A stretch of DNA of 64,000 bases, taken from positions 26,171,894-26,235,893 of the forward strand of contig NC_092231.1 in the NCBI RefSeq assembly GCF_036320965.1. The letters are read 5' to 3'. The stretch comes from Panulirus ornatus. Lineage: Eukaryota; Arthropoda; Malacostraca; Decapoda; Palinuridae. The notes below the pieces were generated by a model. It was not told where the DNA came from. It saw only the letters and a list, made by a program, of their open reading frames with translations, and ran no database searches. Position numbers and translations under genes: made by a program. This document shows, piece after piece, positions 45,889 to 56,939 of the stretch (position 1 is the first letter of the stretch; every line of letters starts with the position of its first letter).

Positions 45889-46996
45889 ATGATGATAAAC
45901 TAACGTTTTTACACACGATATTACAGAGGTTTGACCAGGATGGAAAGTCTATAGCGTATCTATAAACCCACTAACGAGAATGACTATATTCGTTATAACC
46001 TGCGTCATCAACAAAAGAGCATCGTCAGGAATAATTGTGGGATTGTTGTTAAGGGCAGTTAGAACATGCAGTGGTGAGTACGTGGAGGAAGGAAACAGAT
46101 AATGTTATCGAGTCGTTCAAGAAACTGTGTAAAGTATATAAAGCAAGAGTCATGAAGATCGGAAGCTGGGATCGTAATGGAAAGGATGAGATATAATGTA
46201 GAACACAACGTCGCTGGCAACACATTCAAGAAAGGCCTCTAGATGTGATATACCTGATGCCTTCCTTGTATTGGTGACTGTTATGTATGTCATCTTTTCT
46301 TCTGTGATCATCTTTTTATGTTTTATATGTTGATGGTCACTGAAAACGGGAGTAGGCATTGGTATAAGAAAACGGGAGTAGGCATTGCCATAAGAAAACG
46401 GGAGTAGGCATTACTGTATTGTGAGTGGTGGTAACAGGTGATGCGGTGAACATAACAAAGAAGTGGTAATAGTGTGAACGGAAACAGCCAGGTACATGGT
46501 ATACCTTGGTATGGATGTCTGGCCAGTACTGGTGGGTGGGGGAAAGTCACTGTGGGCGAGGTGTGGCTACGAGGACAAGTGAACAGAAAGCTGACACACG
46601 TCGTCACTGGCCATAAGAGTGCGATCGCTGGGCCACGTAGACTACTTTATGTCCGCCGACCAAAGGTGGCAAGGAACTGAAATAATGCCTAAAGGATTGA
46701 CCAGTTAAAAAGAGGAAAGCTGTAGATATAGCCTTCATGTATATTGAGGAGACCAGTCAGCCTGAAAAGCTTAAGCTTGAGCGGTTACAGAGGCAGTGGT
46801 GACAGTATGGGGAGACGGGGGGACCGGGAGAGTCTGTGAGTCGTGGGTGAGGAAGGGACAGCCGCCCAGCGAGGTGAGGAGTGAGTGGCCTGGTGTCTCT
46901 GGGGGAGGCTTCTGTACAAGTTGAACTGTTGGAGAAATGAAGCTCAGAAAGTCTTACCTACAGAATGTCTCTTCACCACCCAGACTCACACACATT
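45889..46996. other. Low-copy stretch
   Basis: Contains a short 26-bp tandem repeat (GAAAACGGGAGTAGGCATTG, three copies, about 46340-46415). No gene recognised. Confidence 0.5.
46340..46415. repeat. Three-copy 26-bp tandem repeat
   Basis: Three near-perfect copies of GAAAACGGGAGTAGGCATTG plus a 6-bp variable end. Confidence 0.9.
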
Positions 46997-47035
46997 ATAT
47001 ATATAAATATATGTATATATATAATATATATATAT

Positions 47036-47278
47036 ATATCCCTGGGGATAGGGGAGAAAGAATACTTCCCACGTATTCCCTGCGTGTCGTAGAAGGCGAC
47101 TAAAAGGGGAGGGAGCGGGGGGCTGGAAATCCTCCCATCTCATTTTTTTTTTTTTTTTCAACTTTCCAAAAGAGGGAACAGAGAAGGGTGCTAGGTGAGG
47201 ATATTCCCTCAAAGACCCAGTCCTCTCTTCTTAACGCTACCTAGTTAATGCGGAAAATGGCCAATAGTATGAAAAAAG

Positions 47279-47282
<4 letters not shown>
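47036..47282 (+). mobile_element. Short non-autonomous retroelement with LINE-like tail
   Basis: A segment of about 245 bp lies between two AT tracts. It begins CCTGGGGATAGGGGAGAAAG and contains CGTGTCGTAGAAGGCGACTA and an internal T-run. It ends AACGCTACCTAGTTAATGCG, then GAAAATGGCCAATAGTATGA and A-rich sequence. This end resembles the 3' end of the 62-kb LINE (GCGCTACCTCGCAAACGCGG, GAGACAGCGACAAAG), suggesting a SINE that uses that LINE's machinery. No clear polymerase III boxes were found. A truncated internal-deletion derivative of the LINE is the alternative. Confidence 0.6.
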
Positions 47283-47364
<82 letters not shown>

Positions 47365-47371
47365 ATTGTGT
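47281..47371. repeat. (AT)n microsatellite between convergent retroelements
   Basis: About 90 bp of AT with one interruption. The retroelement at 47036-47282 ends on its left, and a minus-strand LINE tail ends on its right. Confidence 0.95.
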
Positions 47372-47389
47372 GTGTATGTGCTTGTGTAA

Positions 47390-47650
47390 TTACCTATTTG
47401 TTGTGTAAGGGAAGGTAGTTGTACACTGGTGAGGCTTCATGTTTAGAGCTTTCTCTATCCTCAGACAACTTTCGTATGCTGTCCACATTCACAATCTCTC
47501 CATACAGTTCATTCCATTCATCCACCGCTCCTACACCATAACAGTACTTCATTGCGGCTTTTCTAACAAGTTTCTTGGTTGATATCATGTTATGGCTTGT
47601 AGCTGTGCTGTATTTGCTTCTTTCAAACACTTTCTCGCATTATTAGGTTA
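47390..47650 (-). pseudogene. LINE C-terminal fragment (CR1-like)
   Basis: A 78-codon minus-strand frame (47394-47630) contains GVGAVDEWNELYGEIVNVDS followed by IRKLSEDRE. Segments of the form (F)..RVV..WN.LP..VV.A.SV..FK mark the end of reverse transcriptase ORFs in CR1-like LINEs. Preceding residues (STATSHNMISTKKLVRKAA) fit the same region only loosely. The stop lies about 20 bp before a GT/AT tract, as expected of a 3' end. The rest of the element is missing. Confidence 0.6.
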
Positions 47651-48911
47651 CGTTGAAAATTTAAAGATTGTGATCAAGTCACTCCCTACTCTTACTGTGT
47701 GTGTGTGTGTGTGTGTGCGCGCGTGCGTGCGTGCGATGAAATTCAGTGGATGTATGTAAATTTTATACATCAGACTACCTGGAATTTTTTTCTTTTCATC
47801 TTTTTTTATAAATGTGGAATTCATTAGATATACATATATATAAATCTCGTATGTCAGAATATTTGGACGTCTTTTTTACTTCATGTTTTTATATTGGAAA
47901 ATCATCTGGGCAGACATTTATGAAGAAAAAAAAAAACCCTAGAGCCTGGCTGAACCTTGTTATATCGCACATTGGAAACCCATTACTGATAATAACATCT
48001 CCATGTAAATTGTTATCTTTGCCACTTGGCTGACCTGGAGGTTGTGCCAACCTTCTATGGCTCCGGGAATGGCTTATTGTGACGCTTTCCTCCCTCCCGC
48101 CCGCCCGCCCGCCCGCAGCTTCTCCCCTTCTTGGCACATTGGTTATCATTTCAGCCCGTTACCCATAATGGCGAGGTCTTGCCTTACGTACACCCTATAG
48201 TGGCTTCGGTGACTCGTCTATCCCTCCTCACAGCTCGGTCTCTGGTGTCATGATAATGTATCGTCCTTGTCTCTCTGATCAACCAGGCTGGTGGAGGTCG
48301 AGACCCGGAGGTATACGTATGCATCCCTAACCTGCCTGAACACATATTGTAATGAGGATTATATATATATATATATATATTTGAGTGGTATTTTCCAGTC
48401 TGGGGTTTGTGGTGTATTTTGTCCTAATTCTTCCGTCACTGGCGTCGGATCCCGGATGTTTTATAGTATTTTATTATTGCATTTATGACACAGTTTTTGA
48501 TATGGGTAATTATTTTCATGTCATCTGAGTCTTTTGTGCCCACTGCGGAAAACATTTTTAACGTAAAATGGGTCATTTTCTTTTTCATGATGATGTGTGT
48601 GAATATTGTGTTATATCTATCTCATCCACAGTCCAGAAATGATAGCCTCTGTGTTTTCAGTTGTTACTAGAATTTTTTTTTTTCATTTAATTTGAGTTAC
48701 CAGATTCAAGTCAAGATATCATGAGGAACTTGCACACAGTCATGATCGGTTCTCCCTCCCTCCATCCCTCCCTCACTCCTTCGTCTTGATGGTACGCAAG
48801 ACCCAACCTGCCATCTGTCTTCTGTACTGCTCGCTTTATATAAGGCCATTATAGTCATTCTTTTTTTCCCTCTCTTTAAAACTAAGGCGGTATAGTTAAC
48901 AATGCCTGTCT

Positions 48912-48947
<36 letters not shown>

Positions 48948-49677
48948 AATGATAACTGAAATTACTAATAGTAGTAGTAGTAGCAGTTGTGGTGGTGGTA
49001 CGAGACTATTCAGTATTGCCGTAATATTCGCTATGATGATAATGATAATGAAAAGCAGTACTGATAATGACTGTGTCCATACACGAGGTAATTAAGTTTT
49101 TGCACCATGTGTGAGGTGAGATGGCAGCACATATACGGATTACATACTCTCACAGACTCAAAGTCTCACATAGCAAGTTGTCTTTCCCCACAGTAAGAAT
49201 ATTGAAATTAAATGCCTTATAGACGAAGCCCGATTGGTGGTGCCCAGACAACGGTCAAGTCGTTGGTTTAACATTTTACTCTTTAAAGTGCAGATAGTGT
49301 ACATAGAGTGACTCCAGCGGGCATGTGTAAGACTTTTGACCTGATGATATGAGTCGCCTTACTACACCCATGCCGACTCCTCCAACCTTGCTGTCCACCT
49401 CTCTACTTCCTCTTCTCTTACATCACTTTTTTTTTTTCCTGTGGAGAAAATGTAACTTGAGAAGATTGTTTATCCAGTTACCTTTACCAGTTGATGGAGT
49501 AGCCTGCGGCGTAGCACTGGTGTCCTCCAGGGTTGTGTTGTCTTTGTCATGTGAAGTGTTTCCTTACCCTTAAGTCTTCTTGTATCTCACCTCAGTACCT
49601 CCCCCACCCTCACTCACAGACTAATACCGATCTTCCATCCTCCCTTTTTCTCCTCCTCCCCCTCTCCTCTTCCCCCT
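47651..49677. other. Low-copy stretch with small microsatellites
   Basis: About 2 kb with GT at 47695-47719 and AT at 48359-48380 and 48916-48944. No gene recognised. Confidence 0.5.
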
Positions 49678-49737
49678 CTCCTCCTCCTCCTCCTCCTCCT
49701 CCTCCTCCTCCTCCTCCTCCTCCTCCTCCTCCTCCTG
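49678..49737. repeat. (CTC)n trinucleotide tract
   Basis: About 60 bp of CTC. It gives P-, L- or R-rich frames, not genes. Confidence 0.95.
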
Positions 49738-50005
49738 CTAGAGACAATTACTATCCCCCTGGCCTGGCCAACAGGGGCCCCTATGAATAAAGAATTGGGG
49801 TTTAATCCATCACTGTGTACATATGCAAAGTCCCCGTAGCTCCATAGCCTTCCTCTCTCTCTCTCTCCCCTTCTCCCACAGCCACTCTCAACACCTCCCG
49901 GCCTCTCCCACACACAGCGCCACACCACCACAACAGTACTCTGATGACCTTATTATGCATAGGTTTTCACGTAGGGAAGATTACCCTCTTGTGATCCGTC
50001 ATTAG

Positions 50006-50095
<90 letters not shown>

Positions 50096-50567
50096 CGCCC
50101 ATTTCCACTAAGGACAGTTTTGTAATCGAACTTTTGGATAAACAAATTTTTTTTTTCCGCCCTTGTGTTGCATCTTCGTCTTTACTGAGTAGTAAGACTC
50201 ATGCACTGGAAATAGACACCGCCGCCCTTCACGTGACGCCAGCCAGCGACTACTCCAGCCAGCGACTCCCCGGGGTTCAACACATTACCAGTATGTTCTC
50301 TTCACCCATTACCTGGGCAACAAATGAGGGAGGCATCACGTTACCAGCGCATGTATTGTCACGAGCATCCAAAAGTATAGCTCACGTTGCAGCTCTCAAC
50401 ACACACGTTGGGGGGAGGGGGTTGGGAGATAGAGAGATCCAATTCCATGATGCATATCACTTTTCATAGGGATTCGTCGGCTCATAGTAGTGGAAATCCC
50501 ATTGAGCACCCACTCAAAGCAGCCCACACTTACACAGTGATGCATTTTGTTCCCTCTTTTATTTTTT

Positions 50568-50569
<2 letters not shown>
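49738..50569. other. Low-copy stretch with AT/GT tract
   Basis: A compound (AT)n-(GT)n tract lies at 50008-50092. No gene recognised. 50100-50460 is non-repetitive and carries a 136-codon plus frame that begins in the GT tract and resembles no family. Confidence 0.45.
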
Positions 50570-50627
<58 letters not shown>

Positions 50628-50637
50628 GTATGTGTGC

Positions 50638-50684
<47 letters not shown>

Positions 50685-50733
50685 TGTTTGTGTGTGTATG
50701 TGTGTGTTGTGTGTGTGTGTGTGTGTATGTGTG

Positions 50734-50769
<36 letters not shown>
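50570..50769. repeat. 200-bp imperfect (GT)n tract
   Basis: The longest GT tract of the window, interrupted by TA, TT and CT steps, which indicates age. Confidence 0.97.
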
Positions 50770-50771
<2 letters not shown>

Positions 50772-51124
50772 TAATCAAGTATATTTGAACTTCGTCCATG
50801 TTAAAAAGTCAACAGCTCTTCTCGCCGAGCGGTTGGTTGACAGCAAATCAATTATCCAAAAACAGGTCCGGCCGGTGTAAAAATGCTGTATGGATGATAG
50901 GCAGGTCGTTAGCACTGGGGAATGGGGGGAGGGGGGGGGTCGTGGTAGGTTGGGGTGGGGTGGGAGGAGGGTAATGTACGACACACCCTGGGGGGGCGGT
51001 CGTGTTTGGAAAGGTGAAGCAGATGATGGAAAGAGGAAGGGGGAGAGAGGGAGGAGTGAGAGAGAGGGAGAGAGGGGAAGGATGGCAGCTTTGTATGTAA
51101 ATTGTGTGTTGGGAAAGATAGCAG
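50770..51124. other. G-rich gene-free stretch
   Basis: GGGGAGGG-type plus strand with several G-runs near 50925-51000. No gene. Confidence 0.5.
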
Positions 51125-51505
51125 ATATGGCCTCTGGGTACGACCCCTGAGCACGACGGGACGACGCCATGGTCACAGAGAAACGACCCTTGGGCAGAAT
51201 GGTAAGAAGCCATGGGGCTATCGTACCCAAGGGTCGTGGCGTCGTGCACAAGTGTCGTGGCGTCGTGCACAAGTGTCGTGGTGTCGTGCACAAGTGTCGT
51301 GGCGTCGTGCACAAGGGCCGTGGCGTCGTGCACAAGGGTCGTGGCGTCGTGCACAAGGGTCGTTTCATCGTGCGCAAGGGTCATGGCGTGGTGCACAAGG
51401 GTCGTGGCGTGGGGCACAAGGGTCGTGGCGTCGTGCACAAGGACCTTGGCGTCGTGCACAAGGATCGTGGTGTCGTGTTCGAGGGGTCGACACATTATAT
51501 CGGAT
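51125..51505. repeat. Palindromic 21-bp-repeat element, copy 7
   Basis: A short left arm (CTGAGCACGACGGGACGACG, AAACGACCCTTGGGCAG) and a reduced core (GAAGCCATGGGGCTATCGTA) come first. They are followed by a right arm of about twelve very similar units, AAGTGTCGTGGCGTCGTGCA and AAGGGTCGTGGCGTCGTGCA. The change of TACC to TGGC spread through the whole arm, so this arm was homogenised after the copy separated from the family. Confidence 0.85.
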
Positions 51506-51674
51506 GGCCTCACCTTGGAGCTCAAGGGTTTAATAAAACCTGTTTTAAACTTTATGGAAGGGAACTAAACAGCTCCATTGTTGCCTCTTTATTGTTGACA
51601 CATGTAGAGGTTGACTCCAGTATGGCACCAGCTGCCTGTTTACTGTCCTGTGTTGGGTTTGCCAGGTAGGTTTT

Positions 51675-52205
51675 TATCTTAACCTAGCAATGTATATCTT
51701 CACCAGGCATGTAATGTCTTAACCTAGCAATGTATATCTTCACCAGGCATGTAATGTCTTAACCTAGCAATGTATATCTTCACCAGGCATGTAATGTCTT
51801 AACCTAGCAATGTATATCTTCACCAGGCATGTAATGTCTTAACCTAGTCATGTATATCTTCACCAGGCATGTAATGTCTTAACCTAGTCATGTATATCTT
51901 CACCAGGTGTGTAATGTCTTAACCTAGCAATGTATATCTTCACCAGGCATGTAATGTCTTAACCTAGCAATGTATATCTTCACCAGGCATGTAATGTCTT
52001 AACCTAGCAATGTATATCTTCACCAGGCATGTAATGTCTTAACCTAGTCATGTACATCTTCACCAGGCATGTAATGTCTTAACCTAGCAATGTATATCTT
52101 CACTAGGCATGTAATGTCTTAACCTAGTCATGTATATCTTCACCAGGCATGTAATGTCTTAACCTAGTCATGTATATCTTCACCAGGTGTGTACTGTCTT
52201 CTTCA
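51675..52205. repeat. 40-bp tandem array, very homogeneous
   Basis: About 13 copies of ATGTCTTAACCTAGCAATGT plus ATATCTTCACCAGGCATGTA. Most copies are identical; variants are TAGTCA for TAGCAA and a few single-base changes. Beyond 52205 only loose GGTTTA-type similarity remains to about 52460. The array is young. Confidence 0.97.
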
Positions 52206-52721
52206 GATATGGTATATCTTCACCAGGTTTATTGTTATTCTCACCTGCGCTGGTTTATATCCATGTGGTATTATTACTGTGTTTAACTGTGGCATATTTT
52301 GGTTTACAGTCGTGCCATTCAGTTTTGTGTAATGTGTTATGGTTTACCTTAGGCTCTTTTTTGGTTTGTTGTGGTTTACTTCTGTCTTTTGATGTCAGTA
52401 TAAACATATCCTGGTTTATTTTGGTATAAATTGGTTTGTCATGGTTAACTTAGGTGTATCTAGTATTGTTTCATATATTGCTCTGGTTTTATTATTTTTC
52501 TAACTCGTTCGCCGTTTAATGTGTATATGGAAGGCATCGTGTGAATGAGGTTATTTCCGCTGTAGGATATGATGAATGATGATTTACGAGTGTTGTAATG
52601 TATAGTGAGTTGTAGATGGGTGGGTGAGGTACTGAGATGTATTGAATTACGGTGTTGTTCACTTTGGGTGTGTGATGTAGAGGTATAGTTATTCATCCTG
52701 TGGTACGTGTATAATAGCGGC

Positions 52722-52722
52722 T

Positions 52723-52758
<36 letters not shown>
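52722..52758. repeat. (CA)n microsatellite
   Basis: About 37 bp of CA. 52759-53080 holds unassigned sequence with a T-run near 52997-53021. Confidence 0.95.
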
Positions 52759-52760
<2 letters not shown>

Positions 52761-53079
52761 CATACTCACTCACTTCCTCACTCGCTCACACACAAGGGTT
52801 GGGCCCCGATCTCCTAGCGACATTACCACCCAGCGATCATGTACTCCAGCGATTCCGCAGAAGTTTGTGAGAGCATTTGAGCATGGCTAACTATCAATAT
52901 AACTTTGACTGTGAATGCCGAAGGAAGAGTTTCTACCAAGTTTAAATGTGCTGAGCTGGGTTTACTTGCGCTTGTCCGCATTCCTTGTGGGCTATTTTTA
53001 TTATTTTTTTTTTTTTTTTGGTCAGCATCCCCCTCAAGGTGGTAACACTGAGTCTGACACGGATGTGAAGTGGTTGTGA

Positions 53080-53305
53080 CGTGGTTGTGGAGGAGGAGTT
53101 TTGGTTTGGTTGCGATAGAGTGGTTGCGACATGACTGTGGTGGAAGTGGTTGTGATATGTTTGTCGTGGAGTGGTTGTGATCTGGTTGTGATGGAAGTGG
53201 TTGTGATAGAGTGGCTGCGGTTTGGTTGTGATACTGGTTGTGATCTGGTTGTGTTGGAGTGGTTGTGATTCGGTTGTGGTGTAGTGGTTGCTACTGGTTT
53301 GAAAT
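53080..53305. repeat. Degenerate GTGGTTGTGAT tandem repeat
   Basis: Imperfect units of about 17-35 bp built on GTGGTTGTGATCTGGTTGTG. Confidence 0.7.
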
Positions 53306-53394
53306 TTTGGTCAATTTAGTTAAACTGAGGACGGTCATGTTTGAGTTGCTTAAACTTGTATTGATGGTTTAGGGTAATTGCGGTTTAAGAGGAG

Positions 53395-53815
53395 AGATTA
53401 ATGGTATTAAACCCAAGAACACAGTGGTACCATTCATGATTATGATAAACCTGGCCTGTATATGACCTGATATTTGAGAATCAGGCTCGAAGACCAGACC
53501 ATCATACCCCAGGGTCGTACTGCCACACGTGTTCAATGTTCGTCTCGTCATGTTCAATGGTCGTCTCGTCATGTTCAACGGTGGTCTCGTCATGTTCAAC
53601 GGTCGTCTCGTCATGTTCAATGGTCGTCTCGGCATGTTCAGTGGTCGTCTCGTCATGTTCAATAGTCGTCTCGTCATGTTCAATGGTCGTCTCGTCATGT
53701 TCAATAGTCGTCTCGTCATGTACAGTGGTGGTCTCATGTTCAATGGTCGTCTCGTCATGTTCAATGGTCGTCTCGTCTTGTTCGAGGGCCATAATGTCGT
53801 GCTCATTCTCAGAAG
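53395..53815. repeat. Palindromic 21-bp-repeat element, copy 8
   Basis: The core near 53435-53515 (GGCCTGTATATGACCTGATA, AATCAGGCTCGAAGACCAG, ACCATCATACCCCAGGGTCG) is kept. The right arm has about twelve 21-bp units of ATGTTCAATGGTCGTCTCGT. Here the unit has drifted to a distinct, locally uniform variant while keeping the 21-bp length and the GGTCGT...CTC skeleton. The left arm is nearly absent. Confidence 0.85.
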
Positions 53816-55272
53816 GATCCCACAATACTAGAAGATCTGAGCAAGAGGGAGGGAGGGTAGTGGTAAAAGGGAGCGCATGGACGGGCAGTGATAAATGGGC
53901 AGTGGGCAGTGTAGTGTGGACAGTGAAGAGCAGTGCCTCAGATGATGACCTGAGGTCACAATCACTGTCATCCGGGGCCACACACAAGTCGTCCACCCCG
54001 CACCCTTGATGATGACCTCCTGGTTGGTAACGGTGTCCCGTGTATACATGTAGTAATGGTGTATACAAGATACATGTCTCTGTATATGATAGTATGTTGA
54101 TGTGTGCCGTGATCAGGGTTCCTCGGCCCCACACGAAACAAAGACGTAGTTGCTGTATCAAGAGACGGCTTCACCTCTCGCCCTCCCGCAGATGTTGCCT
54201 TCCTTCATTTTACACAACACCAAACACAGAGTTGATGTGTATGTATGCATATATATACATATTTCCATATCCTCACTCAGACATCAGCTCGACCTCGGGG
54301 AAAATGCGTGAGGGTCTCGTGCCAGATAGTATACAGTGGGTGGTGGTTCTGGTGTAGGGGTGTAGTTTGAGAACCAAGTGACTTGAAGTTTTCGACCTCA
54401 CTGCAACTCACACATCACATGAGCCACCTTCTGCCGTGCTCCCCCCACAGTCCTGCCTGTACGTCTTCCCACCTTGTGGGCCGAGGTAGTCCCACAAGGG
54501 AAGGTCCTTGAAGCTGGTGAACTGCGGGGCAGAGCGAGAGAGTTCTAATGCACCGCTGAGGCCTTTGTCTGCTCATTTCACAAATGGAACACAGCTCAGG
54601 GCCTGGAAGATGTCCTTCTTAGTCATTTGCATCACGTCACTTGCCGGCTGGGGTTTGTTGTCGCCGCTTGGGGGAATGTTGGTGGTGGTGATGGTGGTGG
54701 TGGTGATGCGGGGCTGTTGTGGAGGCCGGGATGGAGAAATGATGGCGAAGATATCGGTAAGGGAAAGGTATAAAGCCCAGTGGGTGAGAGGTGCAGGAGG
54801 GAGGGAGGAGGAAGATGTTGGGGAAGTGAGCGTCGAGGTGAGTGTCAGGGTGAAGCAGTAAGATGAGATAGTGTGAGTGAAGGTGAGGTGACGCTAGTGT
54901 AAAGGAAGGCGTAACGCCATGACACACACAGGTCGTGGGAATGAAAGGGAGTTAGTCACATGTTTTGCGAGACATGTAAGGACGGCTGTAGTGATGGAGG
55001 TGTGAGGTCGTCCTGGCCATAAAGTTGAGTATGTGACGGTAATGTGATGGTGTAGTGGGACTTCCTACCCCCCTGGGGACCTATGGCAACTGGGGAAGTT
55101 CTGATGGCTGGAGTCGATCAAAGGCTGAGGTAGGGGGCAGGCCCGTGAGAGGGAGGTGTTGGCGAGGGAGGAAGCCTTCTCAAGGCTTAAGGATTGTTTA
55201 GGTTGTGTGGCGTGAAGGTGAGGGGAGAAGTGGAGAAGGTTGAGTGTGTAGTGAGAGTGGTGGGAGAGTGTC

Positions 55273-55274
<2 letters not shown>
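53816..55274. other. Gene-free stretch
   Basis: About 1.4 kb without strong tandem structure except GGTGGTGGTGATG near 54680-54710. Frames overlap on both strands and match nothing. Confidence 0.45.
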
Positions 55275-55304
<30 letters not shown>

Positions 55305-55464
55305 AGAGAGAGAGTGTGTGTGGGGTTGACAGCATATATCGTATTTGGCAGGAAACGGGTTGACAGCTTTTAACATCTGGGTTGTCAAGAGTGTGTGGAA
55401 AAGCGAAGGTGTTGGGTCATGTTTGTATGAGGATTGGATGCCTTGTGTGTGTGTGTGTGTGTGT
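55275..55464. repeat. (GA)n and (GT)n tracts
   Basis: GA at about 55275-55318 and GT at about 55444-55464. Confidence 0.9.
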
Positions 55465-55529
55465 CTGTTTGTGCCAGTGTCTGTAAGATGGGTTTCAGAA
55501 TGATATACACACATGTATACAAGCATGCA

Positions 55530-55662
55530 CACCCCATATATACAAACAGAAGGGCAACAAAGTTAGTACCAGAATTAAATTGAGGATGTTCTTTTATAGT
55601 ACAGTGCCAATGGGTGAATGGAATATAATGAATGATGAACCTATTCATGTGAACTGTTTAGA

Positions 55663-55665
<3 letters not shown>
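55530..55665 (+). pseudogene. LINE C-terminal fragment (CR1-like), badly decayed
   Basis: Plus-strand residues RRATKLVPEL-like (AGAAGGGCAACAAAGTTAGT, about 55548) echo the VQRRATKMIPEL fragment at 540-630. They are followed by a short frame with GEWNIMNDEPIHVNCLEK, reminiscent of the WN.LP..VV...SV..FK end. A (CT)n tract follows directly. Only a few motifs survive. Confidence 0.45.
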
Positions 55666-55756
<91 letters not shown>

Positions 55757-55802
55757 CTCTATCTATCTATCTATCTCTATTTATCTATCTATCTATCTAT
55801 CT
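55665..55802. repeat. Compound (CT)n-(CTAT)n microsatellite
   Basis: About 57 bp of CT followed by about 80 bp of CTAT tetranucleotide repeats. Confidence 0.97.
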
Positions 55803-56099
55803 CCTTTGCATGAAGCAGGGAGAGATGCCATGAAAGAAGCAGATAACATGATTCAGTATTGCTTATGGTACACAGTCTTGGCGCCAAGTTTCTGAAAGGC
55901 CTTTCAAACATTTTTTTTTCCTTGTATATTTCGAAACTCGTATCTACATTTCATACCGGTAATGACATTAGTTCTTAATATTACTTTATTTATGGGTTAA
56001 AAATGTATTTGGGGGGATACTTTTGGTCTTGTAGAACTTTGGTGAGAGCTTTCTCCACCCAGCTGAAGGAGAGAAGTTCCAATGTTTATGTTTTTTGTA

Positions 56100-56415
56100 A
56101 CTGTCGAACCCTTGAGCCCGACGCTACGACATTGTGGGCACGACGGTACGGTCTTGGAGCTCAACGGTACGACTTTAGAGCACGACGGTACGTACCTTGA
56201 CTACAATGGCCCGGCCTTAAGGGTCAGATTATAGGGTCGGGTCATTATACCATCGTTCTTAAGATTCGTCTCTTGCGACCCGAGGAACGTATCGAGGTGC
56301 TCAGGAACGTACCATGCCGCTGAAGGGTCGTATCGTCTTACGCAAGAGTCGTACCTCAAGCGTCTTAAAAGGAACCCGAGACACGGAGTCGTGAGAGACG
56401 ACCCTTTGACCATCC
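56100..56415. repeat. Palindromic 21-bp-repeat element, copy 9
   Basis: The left arm has four units (GAGCCCGACGCTACGAC, GGGCACGACGGTACGGTC, GAGCTCAACGGTACGACT, GAGCACGACGGTACGTACC). The core centres on an exact CCTTAAGG palindrome (about 56215-56222) with GGCCCGGCCTTAAGGGTC and GGGTCGGGTCATTATACC. The right arm has about five diverged units (GAACGTATCGAGGTGCTC, GGGTCGTATCGTC and others). The arms are close to balanced. Confidence 0.8.
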
Positions 56416-56689
56416 GTATGTTGACAATCGCTGGTCTGTTGTCTGTGGCTTTATTTAAGATTTCAGTCTTTTCTCTCTTTTTTTTTTCTTAATCTGTGAA
56501 TATCTGGTGAGTTGAAGTTCTTAGTGTGGTTCTGGAGTGATAGAGGGCGTGCGTGCGGGGCTCCCTCCTGCAAACTTGATTGTTCATGGACAGAACCGTA
56601 GATTCCCACACACCCGTTTTCTCTTCTCTTGCCATTCTAAATTTTCCTAGTCACAGTGAGAGAAGTGAACAGCAGGGGTAGTGGGAGTA

Positions 56690-56922
56690 GTGGTCGTAGG
56701 GGTAGTGGCGGTGGTGGTGGTGATGATGGTGGTCGTGCTGATGGGGTAGTAGTGGTAGTGATTATAAGGGTAGTGGCGATGGGGGTGATGATAATGTTGG
56801 TTGTGGTGATGGGGTAGTGGTGGTAGTGTTGGTGGTGGTGGTGGTAATAGTGGTGGTAGCTGTGTTTGGATTTTTATGTCGGCTAAGGTGGCAGAAGTGT
56901 GTGTGTGTGTGTGTGTGTGTGT
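56690..56922. repeat. GGT-rich simple sequence and (GT)n
   Basis: GGTGGTGGTGATGATGG-type repeats with a GT run at 56896-56922. It gives H/T/P-rich minus frames that are not genes. Confidence 0.75.
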
Positions 56923-56939
56923 GGTGTTGATATATAGGA

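Noticed and set aside
50059..50469. A 136-codon frame starting in a GT tract
   Set aside because: Its start is in a microsatellite and the remainder matches no family and shows no supporting signals.
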